Shown here: positions 1 to 6,698 of the stretch, in pieces | Layout: each line of letters starts with the position of its first letter | Position numbering within the stretch: position 1 is the stretch's first letter | Assembly: GCA_027062125.1 (NCBI GenBank) | Contig: JAMOTW010000034.1 | Span: 1-10,924, forward strand | Length of the DNA stretch: 10,924 nucleotides | Direction: 5' to 3' | Origin: Thermococcus sp. | GTDB lineage: Archaea; Methanobacteriota_B; Thermococci; Thermococcales; Thermococcaceae | Notes under the pieces: model-generated | Told to the model about the DNA's origin: nothing | Database searches by the model: none | Seen by the model: only the letters and a program-made list of their open reading frames with translations | Program-made: the position numbers and the translations under genes

Positions 1-203
1 ACGGAAAGCTTAAAACCATAATCGAGGGCATAGACGAGAAGGAGTTTGACCTCGAGGACATAGCAAAGAAGCTGAAGGCGAAGCTGGCATGCGGCGGAAC
101 CGTGAAAAAGGGAAGGATAGAGCTCCAGGGAGACCACAGAGAAAGGGTCAAGAAGCTGCTCGCAGACCTTGGATTTTCCGAGGATCTGATAGAGATCGAG
201 TGA
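1..203 (+). CDS. Translation initiation factor aSUI1 (aIF1, eIF1 homologue), 3' part only
   Basis: This is the C-terminal two thirds of an archaeal SUI1/eIF1 protein, which binds the small subunit near the P site and guards start-codon selection. The reading frame uses codons starting at position 3 and gives 66 residues to the TGA at 201-203; the start lies before the window. Visible hallmarks are the KLKTIIEGID strand, the ACGGTVKKG loop (visible residues 29-37) that matches the conserved CGGT of the family, the IELQGDHRERV segment, and the LGF ending near the C-terminus. The family is about 100 residues long, so roughly 35 are missing. The last 115 bases overlap, in another frame, the longest possible rnp1 frame; see the findings. 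Position upstream of rnp1-rps17 is the standard archaeal ribosomal order. Confident in the family; archaeal symbols vary, so none is given. Confidence 0.95.
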   Translation, partial: GKLKTIIEGIDEKEFDLEDIAKKLKAKLACGGTVKKGRIELQGDHRERVKKLLADLGFSEDLIEIE

Positions 204-466
204 CGGCCAAGAACATCGTCTGGCACGAGCTCATAGGGCTGAAAGCAAAAATTATAAGGGCATCTCATCCAGAGCTGGTTGGCATCGAGGGCTACGTCCT
301 TGACGAGACGAGGAACACCCTCACCATCGGCGGTGAGAGGGTCTGGGTTATCCCGAAGGACGTGGCGGAGCTCGAGTTTGAAGTTGGCGATAAAAGGATC
401 CGAATCAACGGAAAAGAGCTGATTGGAAGACCCGAGATGAGATTGAAGAAGAGGTGGCGAAAATGA
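89..466 (+). CDS. rnp1: Ribonuclease P protein component 1 (Rpp29/Pop4)
   Basis: Protein subunit of archaeal RNase P, which pairs with Rpp21 and assists the RNA subunit in cutting the 5' leader from pre-tRNA. The 125-residue product carries the family core WHELIGLKAKII, then GIEGYVLDETRNTLTI, an Sm-like barrel, and a basic C-terminus ending GRPEMRLKKRWRK. As I recall them, Pyrococcus Rpp29 proteins are about 127 residues and begin MRRN, like the ATG at 89. However, this start lies 115 bases inside aSUI1 in another frame, has no clear Shine-Dalgarno site, and the first 37 residues are basic and low in structure. The only other in-frame start is GTG at 200, which overlaps the aSUI1 stop as GTGA and gives 88 residues that keep the whole core. 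I list the longer form because it matches the family length, but the start is truly uncertain. The stop overlaps the rps17 ATG (ATGA). Confidence 0.88.
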   Translation: MRRNREKGKDRAPGRPQRKGQEAARRPWIFRGSDRDRVTAKNIVWHELIGLKAKIIRASHPELVGIEGYVLDETRNTLTIGGERVWVIPKDVAELEFEVGDKRIRINGKELIGRPEMRLKKRWRK

Positions 467-798
467 GAGAGATCGGATTGAAGGTTCAGCCTCCCGCTGA
501 GAAGTGTGACGATCCCCACTGCCCCTGGCACGGGCACCTCAAGATACACGGCAGGTACTTCGAGGGCGTCGTCGTCAGCGACAAGGGCAAGAAGACCGTC
601 GTCGTCGAGAGGCAGCACTACCACTACCTCAAGAAGTACGAGAGGTATGAGCTCAGGAGGAGCAAGGTTCACGCTCACAACCCGGAGTGCATAAACGCCA
701 GGGTCGGCGACCGCGTTCTCATCGCGGAGACCAGGCCCATAAGCAAGACCAAGAGCTGGGTTGTCGTTGCCGTCACCAAGAGGGCTGGCGAGAGGTGA
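463..798 (+). CDS. rps17: 30S ribosomal protein S17 (uS17)
   Basis: Primary 16S rRNA-binding protein of the small subunit, an OB-fold beta barrel. The 111-residue product has the archaeal N-terminal extension with C15, C20, H23, H25 (CDDPHCPWHGH), which looks like a possible metal site or a remnant of one, followed by the core FEGVVVSDKGKKTVVVER and the C-terminal RVLIAETRPISKTKSW typical of the family. I chose ATG at 463 because it overlaps the rnp1 stop as ATGA and has GAGGTGG at 451-457 at the usual distance. A GTG at 454 is in frame but is part of that ribosome binding site. The stop TGA at 796-798 is itself part of the GGTGA binding site for rpl14. Confidence 0.97.
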   Translation: MREIGLKVQPPAEKCDDPHCPWHGHLKIHGRYFEGVVVSDKGKKTVVVERQHYHYLKKYERYELRRSKVHAHNPECINARVGDRVLIAETRPISKTKSWVVVAVTKRAGER

Positions 799-803
799 TA
801 TGA

Positions 804-1229
804 ATGGCGAAGAAGGGTGCAGGTGCTACGAGAGGAATTAGTCCCGTCAGGCCTACCAGGGCCCTTCCCATAGGCGCTTACCTCAAGGTCGCCGACAACA
901 GCGGCGCCAAGGTCATCCAGATCATAGGCGTCGTCGGCTACAAGGGCACCAGGAGGAGGCTCGCCTCAGCCGGCGTTGGCGACATGGTCATAGCCACCGT
1001 CAAGAAGGGAAGGCCGGACATCAGGCACCAGGTCGTCAGGGCCGTCGTCGTCAGGCAGAGGAAGGAGTACAGAAGGCTTGACGGTATGCGCGTTAAGTTC
1101 GAGGACAACGCCGCAGCCATAGTCACCCCTGAGGGCGTCCCGAGGGGTACCGAGATCAGGGGTGCCATAGCGAGGGAAGCCGCCGAGCGCTGGGTCAGGC
1201 TCGGCAGCATAGCGAGCATCGTGTTGTGA
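804..1229 (+). CDS. rpl14: 50S ribosomal protein L14 (uL14)
   Basis: Large-subunit protein at the subunit interface that binds 23S rRNA and contacts the small subunit in bridges. The 141-residue product shows the L14 core: LKVADNSGAKVIQIIGV (residues 27-43), the VVRQRKEYRRLDGMRVKFEDNAAAIV stretch (82-107, basic then acidic, the family signature region), and the C-terminal EIRGAIAREAAERWVRLGSIASIVL. It has an archaeal N-terminal extension of about 20 residues (MAKKGAGATRGISPVRPTRA) absent in bacteria. The start ATG at 804 follows the GGTGAT site at 794-799. The stop is fused to the next binding site (TGAGGTGAG). Confidence 0.98.
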   Translation: MAKKGAGATRGISPVRPTRALPIGAYLKVADNSGAKVIQIIGVVGYKGTRRRLASAGVGDMVIATVKKGRPDIRHQVVRAVVVRQRKEYRRLDGMRVKFEDNAAAIVTPEGVPRGTEIRGAIAREAAERWVRLGSIASIVL

Positions 1230-1239
1230 GGTGAGAAAG

Positions 1240-1605
1240 ATGAAGTTGAAGACCAGGCAGCCGAGGAAGCAGAGGAAGTTCCTCTACAAGGCTCCCCTTC
1301 ACCTTAGGAGCAAGATAATGGCAGCCACCCTGAGCCCGGAGCTCAGGAACAAGTACGGAATAAGGAGCATACCCGTCAGGGAGGGCGACAAGGTCCGCGT
1401 CATGCGCGGCGACTTCAAGGGCAAGGAAGGCAAGGTCGTTGAGGTCGACCTCAAGAGGTACAGGATACACGTCGAGGGCGTCACCCACAAGAAGACCGAC
1501 GGAACCGAGGTGTTCTACCCGCTCCACCCGTCGAACGTTATGATAATCGAGCTCAACCTCGACGACGAGAAGAGGGAGAAGATAATTAGTAGGAGGGCTG
1601 GTTGA
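1240..1605 (+). CDS. rpl24: 50S ribosomal protein L24 (uL24)
   Basis: Early large-subunit assembly protein that binds 23S rRNA domain I near the exit tunnel. The 121-residue product has a basic N-terminus (MKLKTRQPRKQRKFLYKAPL) and a clear KOW motif at residues 47-73 (VREGDKVRVMRGDFKGKEGK and onward), followed by HVEGVTHKKTDGTEVFYPLHPSNV, a typical archaeal/eukaryotic L24 segment. I chose ATG at 1240; a GTG at 1231 is in frame but lies in the TGAGGTGAG binding site. The stop TGA at 1603-1605 overlaps the ATG of rps4e (TGATG), so the two should be translationally coupled. Confidence 0.98.
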   Translation: MKLKTRQPRKQRKFLYKAPLHLRSKIMAATLSPELRNKYGIRSIPVREGDKVRVMRGDFKGKEGKVVEVDLKRYRIHVEGVTHKKTDGTEVFYPLHPSNVMIIELNLDDEKREKIISRRAG

Positions 1606-2336
1606 TGGCGAGAAAAGGAGCTAAAAGGCACCTTAAGAGGCTTGCCGCTCCCACTCAGTGGTACATCCACAGGAAGACCTACAAGTGGGCGGTCAGGCCG
1701 AGGCCGGGTCCGCACAGCATGAAGACCTCAATACCGCTGCTCTACATAGTCAGGGACTACCTCGGCTACGCCAAGACCGCCCGCGAGGCGAGGAAGATAC
1801 TCAACGAGGGCAAGATCCTCGTTGACGGCCGCGTTAGGAAGGACTACAAGTTCCCGGTCGGAATCATGGACGTCGTTTCCATCCCTGAGACCGGCGAGCA
1901 CTACAGGGTTCTTCCGAACAGGATTGGCAAGCTCATACTCCACCCGATAAGCGAGAAGGAAGCCGGCATCAAGCCGCTCAGGATAAGCAACAAGAGGATG
2001 GTCAAGGGGGCCAAGGTTCAGCTCAACCTCCACGACGGAAGCAACCACCTCGTCACCATGGACGAGAAGGACAAGTACAGGACTGCCTACACCGTCCTCA
2101 TGAAGGTCCCCGACAGGGAGGTCATCGAGGTCATCCCGTTCGAGGTAGGGGCCTACGTCTTCGTTACCCAGGGTAAGAACGTTGCGAGGAAGGGTAAGGT
2201 CGTCGAGGTCAGGCAGTTCCCGATGGGATGGCCGGACGTCGTCACCATCGAGGACGAGAACGGCGAGCTCTTCGACACGCTGAAGGAGTACGCCTTCGTC
2301 GTTGGTAAGGACAAGCCGGAGATTTCCCTTCCGTGA
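1605..2336 (+). CDS. rps4e: 30S ribosomal protein S4e (eS4)
   Basis: Small-subunit rRNA-binding protein found in archaea and eukaryotes and lacking in bacteria. The 243-residue product matches the usual archaeal length. It starts MARKGAKRHLKRLAAP (the S4e signature beginning), has an S4-like RNA-binding domain around residues 43-100 (IPLLYIVRDYLGYAKTAREA, then KILVDGRVRKDYKFPVGIMDVV), a central domain (about 100-170), and a KOW motif around 180-212 (GAYVFVTQGKNVARKGKVVE). The start ATG at 1605 shares a base with the rpl24 stop; the binding site AGGAGGG at 1591-1597 lies inside the end of rpl24. The in-frame TTG at 1602 is not a credible start. Confidence 0.98.
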   Translation: MARKGAKRHLKRLAAPTQWYIHRKTYKWAVRPRPGPHSMKTSIPLLYIVRDYLGYAKTAREARKILNEGKILVDGRVRKDYKFPVGIMDVVSIPETGEHYRVLPNRIGKLILHPISEKEAGIKPLRISNKRMVKGAKVQLNLHDGSNHLVTMDEKDKYRTAYTVLMKVPDREVIEVIPFEVGAYVFVTQGKNVARKGKVVEVRQFPMGWPDVVTIEDENGELFDTLKEYAFVVGKDKPEISLP

Positions 2337-2347
2337 GGTGAGATGAG

Positions 2348-2899
2348 ATGCAGATCAACAGAGAGGCTATACTTGCAGACTGGGAAGCTCACCCGATGAG
2401 GAAGCCCAGGATCGCCAAGCTTACCATCAACATCGGAGTTGGCGAGAGCGGTGAGAGGCTCACCAAGGCCGAGACCATGCTCGAGCAGCTCGCCGGGCAG
2501 AAGCCCATAAGGAGGAGGGCCAAGCAGACCAACAGGGACTTTGGAATCAGACGCGGTGAGCCGATAGCGGTGAAGGTCACCCTCCGCGGAGAGAAGGCTG
2601 AGGAGATGCTCAGGAGGCTCCTCGAGGCCGTTGACAGGAAGCTCAAGGCGAGCAACTTCGACGAGCACGGCAACTTCTGCTTCGGCATAGACGAGCACAT
2701 CAACATACCGGGCGTCGAGTACGACCCGGAGATAGGCATCTTCGGTATGGACGTCTGCGTTACCCTCGAGAGGCCCGGCTACCGCGTCGCCAAGAGGAAG
2801 AGGCAGAGGAAGAAGCTCCCGACCAAGCACAAGCTGACCAAGGAAGAGGGTATCGTCTTCGCTATGGAGGAGTTTAACGTCATCGTGGAGGGATTGTGA
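2348..2899 (+). CDS. rpl5: 50S ribosomal protein L5 (uL5)
   Basis: Binds 5S rRNA together with L18 and places it in the central protuberance of the large subunit. The 183-residue product shows the L5 pattern: MRKPRIAKLTINIGVGESGE (17-36), the QLAGQKPIRRRAKQT segment (48-62), FGIRRGEPIAVKVTLRG (66-82), and the C-terminal GIFGMDVCVTLERPGYRVAKR. It has the archaeal C-terminal tail rather than the bacterial ending. The ATG at 2348 follows TGAGGTGAGATGAG; the ATG at 2343 is out of frame and would read a different protein, so it is not the start. The next gene starts one base after the stop. Confidence 0.98.
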   Translation: MQINREAILADWEAHPMRKPRIAKLTINIGVGESGERLTKAETMLEQLAGQKPIRRRAKQTNRDFGIRRGEPIAVKVTLRGEKAEEMLRRLLEAVDRKLKASNFDEHGNFCFGIDEHINIPGVEYDPEIGIFGMDVCVTLERPGYRVAKRKRQRKKLPTKHKLTKEEGIVFAMEEFNVIVEGL

Positions 2900-2900
2900 G

Positions 2901-3071
2901 ATGGCGAAGGCTGACTACAACAGGAGAAAGCCCAGGAAGTTTGGGAAGGGCGCGAGAAGGTGCATGCGCTGCGGCCAGTACGGGCCGATAATCAGGATAC
3001 ACGGCCTTATGCTCTGCAGGCACTGCTTTAGAGAGATAGCCCCCAAGCTGGGCTTTAAGAAGTACGAGTGA
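2901..3071 (+). CDS. rps14: 30S ribosomal protein S14 (uS14), zinc-binding short form
   Basis: Small protein of the 30S head. The 56-residue product starts MAKADYNRRKPRKFGKGARR and is rich in Arg and Lys. It carries two CxxC pairs, C21/C24 and C39/C42 (CMRCG and CRHC), the zinc ribbon of the short C+ S14 form universal in archaea. It ends FREIAPKLGFKKYE, the typical S14 C-terminus. The start ATG at 2901 is one base after the rpl5 stop; GGAGG at 2887-2891, inside rpl5, is the likely ribosome binding site. The gene is short and easily missed, but its length is normal for the family. Confidence 0.97.
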   Translation: MAKADYNRRKPRKFGKGARRCMRCGQYGPIIRIHGLMLCRHCFREIAPKLGFKKYE

Positions 3072-3082
3072 GGTGAGAGGAG

Positions 3083-3475
3083 ATGACTCTACTTGATCCG
3101 CTGGCGAACGCTCTCTCCCACATAACCAACAGCGAGAGGGTTGGAAAGAAGGAGGTCTACCTCAAGCCGGCCTCCAAGCTCATGGGAGAGGTCCTCAGGG
3201 TTATGCAGGAGAACGGCTACATAGGTGAGTTCGAGTTCATCGACGACGGAAGGGCCGGCATCTACAGGGTGCAGCTCATAGGCAAGATCAACAAGGCTGG
3301 TGCCATAAAGCCGCGCTTCCCGGTCAAGGCTAGGGAGTACGAGGCCTGGGAGAAGAGGTTCCTTCCGGCCTTCGAGTTCGGCATCCTCATAGTCTCGACC
3401 TCCCAGGGTGTTATGACCCACAAGGAAGCCATCGAGAAGGGAATCGGCGGCAGACTGATAGCCTACGTCTACTGA
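3083..3475 (+). CDS. rps8: 30S ribosomal protein S8 (uS8)
   Basis: Primary 16S rRNA-binding protein that organises the central domain; in some archaea and bacteria S8 also represses its own mRNA, but I saw no clear mimic of the rRNA site here. The 130-residue product begins MTLLDPLANALSHITNSERVG, the S8 N-terminal pattern, continues VMQENGYIGEFEFIDDGRAG, and ends with ILIVSTSQGVMTHKEAIEKGIGG, which contains the STSQGVMTH form of the S8 signature, followed by RLIAYVY. The start follows TGAGGTGAGAGGAG. Confidence 0.98.
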   Translation: MTLLDPLANALSHITNSERVGKKEVYLKPASKLMGEVLRVMQENGYIGEFEFIDDGRAGIYRVQLIGKINKAGAIKPRFPVKAREYEAWEKRFLPAFEFGILIVSTSQGVMTHKEAIEKGIGGRLIAYVY

Positions 3476-3485
3476 GGTGAGAGAG

Positions 3486-4040
3486 ATGCCGATAGACGCG
3501 TGGGTAAGGGAAGAGGTTGAGATTCCAGAGGGCGTTGAGGTCACCGTCGAGAACAACGTCGTCAAGGTCAAGGGCCCGAAGGGCGAGCTCGAGAGGGAGT
3601 TCAGCTACCCGGGCGTTCAGATATTCACCGAGGATGGCAAGGTCGTCGTCTTCAAGGAGTTCCCGAGGAAGAGGGACATAGCCATAGCCAGAACCTTCAA
3701 GGCCCACATAGCGAACATGCTCAGGGGAGTCACCGAGGGCTTCACCTACAAGCTCAAGATCGTTTACAGCCACTTCCCGATGACCGTCAAGGTCCAGGGC
3801 AACGAGGTCGTCATAGAGAACTTCCTCGGTGAGAAGAACCCGAGGAGGGCCAAGATACTCCCGGGAGTCACCGTCAAGGTCATGGGCCAGGAGGTCATCG
3901 TCGAGGGCATAGACAAGGAGGCAGTTGGCCAGACCGCTGCCAACATCGAGCAGGCCACCAGGATAACCAAGTGGGACAGGCGTGTCTTCCAGGATGGAAT
4001 TTACATCGTTGAGAAGGCTGGTAAGCCGATAAAGTTCTGA
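3486..4040 (+). CDS. rpl6: 50S ribosomal protein L6 (uL6)
   Basis: Large-subunit protein near the factor-binding site, built of two similar alpha/beta domains. The 184-residue product matches archaeal length. Domain one (about 1-85) includes VEIPEGVEVTVENNVVKVKG and PKGELEREF; domain two includes YSHFPMTVKVQGNEVVIENF and LGEKNPRRAKILPGVTVKV, the archaeal L9e/L6 signature. The C-terminus is AANIEQATRITKWDRRVFQD and then GIYIVEKAGKPIKF. I chose ATG at 3486; the GTG at 3477 is in frame but belongs to the TGAGGTGAG binding site. Confidence 0.98.
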   Translation: MPIDAWVREEVEIPEGVEVTVENNVVKVKGPKGELEREFSYPGVQIFTEDGKVVVFKEFPRKRDIAIARTFKAHIANMLRGVTEGFTYKLKIVYSHFPMTVKVQGNEVVIENFLGEKNPRRAKILPGVTVKVMGQEVIVEGIDKEAVGQTAANIEQATRITKWDRRVFQDGIYIVEKAGKPIKF

Positions 4041-4050
4041 GGTGTGAGAA

Positions 4051-4431
4051 ATGAACGAGAAGGCGAGACTCCTTAGGATAAGGGCCAGGATCAAGAGGAA
4101 GAAGCCCCGCTTCCTTCGCCAGGAGTGGTGGCGCTATCCGAAGTTCAAGAACAACCCGAAGTGGCGCAGGCCCAAGGGAATCGACAGCAAGATGAGGCTC
4201 AAGAAGAAGGGCAAGCCCCGCTCACCCAGCATCGGCTGGAGCTCTCCGAAGGCCGTTCGCGGGCTTCACCCGAGCGGGTACGAGGAGGTCCTCGTCCACA
4301 ACGTCAAGGAGATAGAGGCCATAGACCCGACCAGGCAGGCTGCAAGGATAGCGAGAACCGTTGGTGCGAGGAAGAGAGAAGCCATACTCGCCAGGGCCAA
4401 GGAGCTCGGCGTGAAGGTACTCAACCCGTGA
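4051..4431 (+). CDS. rpl32e: 50S ribosomal protein L32e (eL32)
   Basis: Large-subunit protein found only in archaea and eukaryotes. The 126-residue product is very basic. It contains the eL32 signature FLRQEWWRYPKFKNNPKWRR (21-40), then PKGIDSKMRLKKKGKPRSPS and WSSPKAVRGLHPSGYEEVLV, and a C-terminal helix region ARIARTVGARKREAILARAK. Its insertion between rpl6 and rpl19e is a hallmark of the archaeal version of the spc operon. The binding site is TGAGGTGTGAG, the one junction where the repeated motif is slightly altered. Confidence 0.98.
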   Translation: MNEKARLLRIRARIKRKKPRFLRQEWWRYPKFKNNPKWRRPKGIDSKMRLKKKGKPRSPSIGWSSPKAVRGLHPSGYEEVLVHNVKEIEAIDPTRQAARIARTVGARKREAILARAKELGVKVLNP

Positions 4432-4441
4432 GGTGAGGCTC

Positions 4442-4888
4442 ATGCTCAAGATGCAGAGAAGGATTGCCGCTGATTTGTTGAAGTGCGGTGAGAACAGGGT
4501 CTGGATAGACCCGGAGAGGATTGACGACGTTGCCGCCGCAATAACCAGGGAGGACGTCAGGAGGCTCATCAACGACGGCGTCATCAAGAAGAAGCCCGTC
4601 AAGGGACAGAGCAGGGCCAGGGCGAGGGCCTACCAGGAGGCCAGGAAGAAGGGCCGCCACAGGGGCCCGGGAAGCAGGAAGGGTAAGAAGACCGCCAGGA
4701 TGGGCAAGAAGGAGCGCTGGATGATGACCATAAGGGCCCTCAGGAAGGAGCTCAGGAAGCTCAAGGCAGAGGGCAAGCTCGACGAGCACACCTACAGGAG
4801 GCTCTACATCCGCGCTAAGGGCGGCCAGTTCAAGAACAAGAGGCAGCTCTACCTGTTCATGCAGGAGCACGGTATCTTGAAGGAGTGA
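4442..4888 (+). CDS. rpl19e: 50S ribosomal protein L19e (eL19)
   Basis: Archaeal/eukaryotic large-subunit protein with a long helix that reaches across the subunit interface. The 148-residue product begins MLKMQRRIAADLLKCGENRV and WIDPERIDDVAAAITREDVR, both family hallmarks. Residues about 55-90 are strongly basic (RARARAYQEARKKGRHRG, then PGSRKGKKTARMGKK), the rRNA-contacting part, followed by the helical RALRKELRKLKAEGKLDEHT. I chose ATG at 4442, seated after GAGGTGAGG; another ATG at 4451 would remove three residues and cannot be excluded. The in-frame GTG at 4433 is part of the binding site. Confidence 0.97.
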   Translation: MLKMQRRIAADLLKCGENRVWIDPERIDDVAAAITREDVRRLINDGVIKKKPVKGQSRARARAYQEARKKGRHRGPGSRKGKKTARMGKKERWMMTIRALRKELRKLKAEGKLDEHTYRRLYIRAKGGQFKNKRQLYLFMQEHGILKE

Positions 4889-4898
4889 GGTGAGAGAG

Positions 4899-5504
4899 AT
4901 GGCACACGGACCGAGGTATAGGGTTCCGTTCAGGAGGAGGAGAGAGGGTAAGACTAACTATCACAAGAGGCTCGCCCTCCTCAAGTCTGGGAAGCCCAGG
5001 CTTGTTGTGAGGAAGACCCTCAACCACCACATCGCTCAGATAGTCGTCTACGACCCGAAGGGTGACAGGACTATAGTTTCCGCCCACACCAGGGAGCTCA
5101 TGAGGGACTTCGGCTGGAAGGGCCACGGCGGCAACACCCCGAGCGCCTACCTGCTCGGTCTCCTCATAGGCTACAAGGCCAAGAAGGCCGGCATCGAGGA
5201 GGCCATCCTCGACATAGGCCTCCACCCGCCGACCAGGGGCTCGAGCATCTTCGCCGTCCTCAAGGGAGCCGTCGATGCGGGCCTCAACGTCCCGCACAGC
5301 GAGGAGATTTACCCTGAGGACTACAGGATAAACGGCGAGCACGTTGCCAACTACGCCAAGGCCCTCAAGGAGGAGGACGAGAGCCTCTACAGGAAGCAGT
5401 TCGGTGGTTACCTCGTGAGGGGTCTCGAGCCCGAGAAGCTCCCCGAGCACTTTGAAGAGGTTAAGGCCAAGATAATCGAGAAGTTTGAGGGGGCGAGAGA
5501 ATGA
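4899..5504 (+). CDS. rpl18: 50S ribosomal protein L18 (uL18)
   Basis: 5S rRNA-binding protein of the central protuberance, working with L5. The 201-residue product is the long archaeal/eukaryotic (L5e-like) form rather than the roughly 120-residue bacterial form. It begins MAHGPRYRVPFRRRREGKTN and YHKRLALLKSGKPRLVVRKT, has IAQIVVYDPKGDRTIVSAHT, the AYLLGLLIGYKAKKAGIEEA helix, and GLHPPTRGSSIFAVLKGAVD. The ATG at 4899 follows TGAGGTGAGAGAG; the in-frame GTG at 4890 is within that site. The stop overlaps the rps5 start (ATGA). Confidence 0.98.
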   Translation: MAHGPRYRVPFRRRREGKTNYHKRLALLKSGKPRLVVRKTLNHHIAQIVVYDPKGDRTIVSAHTRELMRDFGWKGHGGNTPSAYLLGLLIGYKAKKAGIEEAILDIGLHPPTRGSSIFAVLKGAVDAGLNVPHSEEIYPEDYRINGEHVANYAKALKEEDESLYRKQFGGYLVRGLEPEKLPEHFEEVKAKIIEKFEGARE

Positions 5505-6208
5505 GCGACCCGAGAGAGATGGCCCAGCGCGTTCTTGAGGAGTGGGAGCCGAGGACCAAGCTCGGCATGCTCGTCAAGGAGGGCCAGATAACTGACATTC
5601 ACGAGATATTTAGGAAGGGCTACCAGATCAAGGAGCCGGAGATCGTCGACGTCCTCCTTCCGGAGGTCAACCTCAGGGAGAACCAGGAGGTACTCGACAT
5701 AGCCCTCACCGTCAGGATGACCGACAGCGGCAGGAGGATCAGGTTCCGCGTCCTCGCCGCTGTGGGCAACAGGGACGGCTACGTCGGCCTCGGAATCGGT
5801 CACGGTAAGGAGGTTGGAATAGCCATCAGGAAGGCCATCAACTACGCCAAGATGAACATCATCGAGATCAAGCGCGGCTGTGGAAGCTGGGAGTGCAGGT
5901 GCAGGAGGCCGCACTCGATTCCCTTCGCCGTCGAGGGCAAGGAGGGAAGCGTCAAGGTCAAGCTCATGCCGGGACCGCGCGGCCTTGGGCTGGTCATCGG
6001 TGACGTCGGCAAGAAGATACTCAGCCTCGCCGGCGTCCAGGACGTCTGGTCCCAGACCCTCGGTGAGACGAGGACCACCGTCAACTTCGCTAAGGCGGTC
6101 TTCAACGCACTCTACAACACCAACCGCGTCGCAGTCAAGCCCGAGGACATCGAGCGCTACGGCATAATCGTCGGAAGGGAGATGTCAGCGAACTTCCAGG
6201 TTGAGTGA
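5501..6208 (+). CDS. rps5: 30S ribosomal protein S5 (uS5)
   Basis: Small-subunit protein involved in decoding accuracy, with an N-terminal double-stranded RNA-binding fold and a C-terminal domain. The 235-residue product is the archaeal form. The S5 signature lies at about 81-113 (RFRVLAAVGNRDGYVGLGIG then HGKEVGIAIRKA), and the C-terminal domain includes LMPGPRGLGLVIGDVGKKIL. At residues 127-138 there is a CX4CXCX3H cluster (CGSWECRCRRPH) that could bind a metal; see the findings. The ATG at 5501 overlaps the rpl18 stop, and GAGGGGG at 5487-5493 inside rpl18 serves as binding site. Confidence 0.98.
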   Translation: MSDPREMAQRVLEEWEPRTKLGMLVKEGQITDIHEIFRKGYQIKEPEIVDVLLPEVNLRENQEVLDIALTVRMTDSGRRIRFRVLAAVGNRDGYVGLGIGHGKEVGIAIRKAINYAKMNIIEIKRGCGSWECRCRRPHSIPFAVEGKEGSVKVKLMPGPRGLGLVIGDVGKKILSLAGVQDVWSQTLGETRTTVNFAKAVFNALYNTNRVAVKPEDIERYGIIVGREMSANFQVE

Positions 6209-6219
6209 GGTGAGAGAAG

Positions 6220-6687
6220 ATGGCAAAGCTCGCACTCATCAGGCTTAGGAGCGGGATAAGGGCGAAGGGCGAAGTGAGGGACACCCTCGCCATGCTCCGC
6301 CTCCACAGGATAAACCACCTCGTCCTCGTTGACGACACCCCGAGCTACAGGGGAATGGTCCAGAAGGTCAAGGACTACATAACCTGGGGCGAGATCGACA
6401 AGGAGACCCTCGCGGAGCTCATCAGGAAGCGCGGAAGGCTCATCGGCAACAAACCCATAACTGACGAGTACGTCAAGGAGAAGCTTGGAATGACCATCGA
6501 CGAGTTCGCGGAGAAGGTCGTCAACGGCGAGATGAAGATCACTGATTTACCGAACATCAAGCCCGTCTTCAGGCTCCACCCGCCGAGGGGCGGCCTCAAG
6601 GGAACCAAGAAGCGCACCTTCAAGGAGGGCGGAGCGCTCGGCTACCGCGGCGAGAAGATAAACGAGCTCATTGAGAGAATGCTCTGA
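6220..6687 (+). CDS. rpl30: 50S ribosomal protein L30 (uL30, L7e-like)
   Basis: Large-subunit rRNA-binding protein. The 155-residue product is the extended archaeal form; bacterial L30 is about 60 residues. The L30 core is at the start: ALIRLRSGIRAKGEVRDTLA then MLRLHRINHLVLVDDTPSYR, with the family's basic strand and helix. A helical archaeal insertion follows (about 55-115), and the C-terminus has KPVFRLHPPRGGLKGTKKRT then FKEGGALGYRGEKINELIER. The start follows TGAGGTGAGAGAAG. A TTA leucine codon (residues ITDLP) is rare in this operon but otherwise composition is like its neighbours. Confidence 0.98.
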   Translation: MAKLALIRLRSGIRAKGEVRDTLAMLRLHRINHLVLVDDTPSYRGMVQKVKDYITWGEIDKETLAELIRKRGRLIGNKPITDEYVKEKLGMTIDEFAEKVVNGEMKITDLPNIKPVFRLHPPRGGLKGTKKRTFKEGGALGYRGEKINELIERML

Positions 6688-6698
6688 GGTGGCGAGAG

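Noticed and set aside
2153..2830. Long open frames on the minus strand (2153-2830, 3411-4094, 7484-8239, 8557-9219, 4857-5450)
   Set aside because: Each lies wholly opposite well-identified ribosomal, secY or adkA genes, has no recognisable domain, and follows from strong codon bias that leaves the complementary frame free of stops.
4125..4436. A 103-residue + strand frame inside rpl32e, and similar short ones inside rps17 (506-694), rps5 (5880-6167), rpl34e/cmk (9880-10158) and at 10678-10875
   Set aside because: They are alternative frames of conserved genes with odd, low-complexity products and no ribosome binding site.
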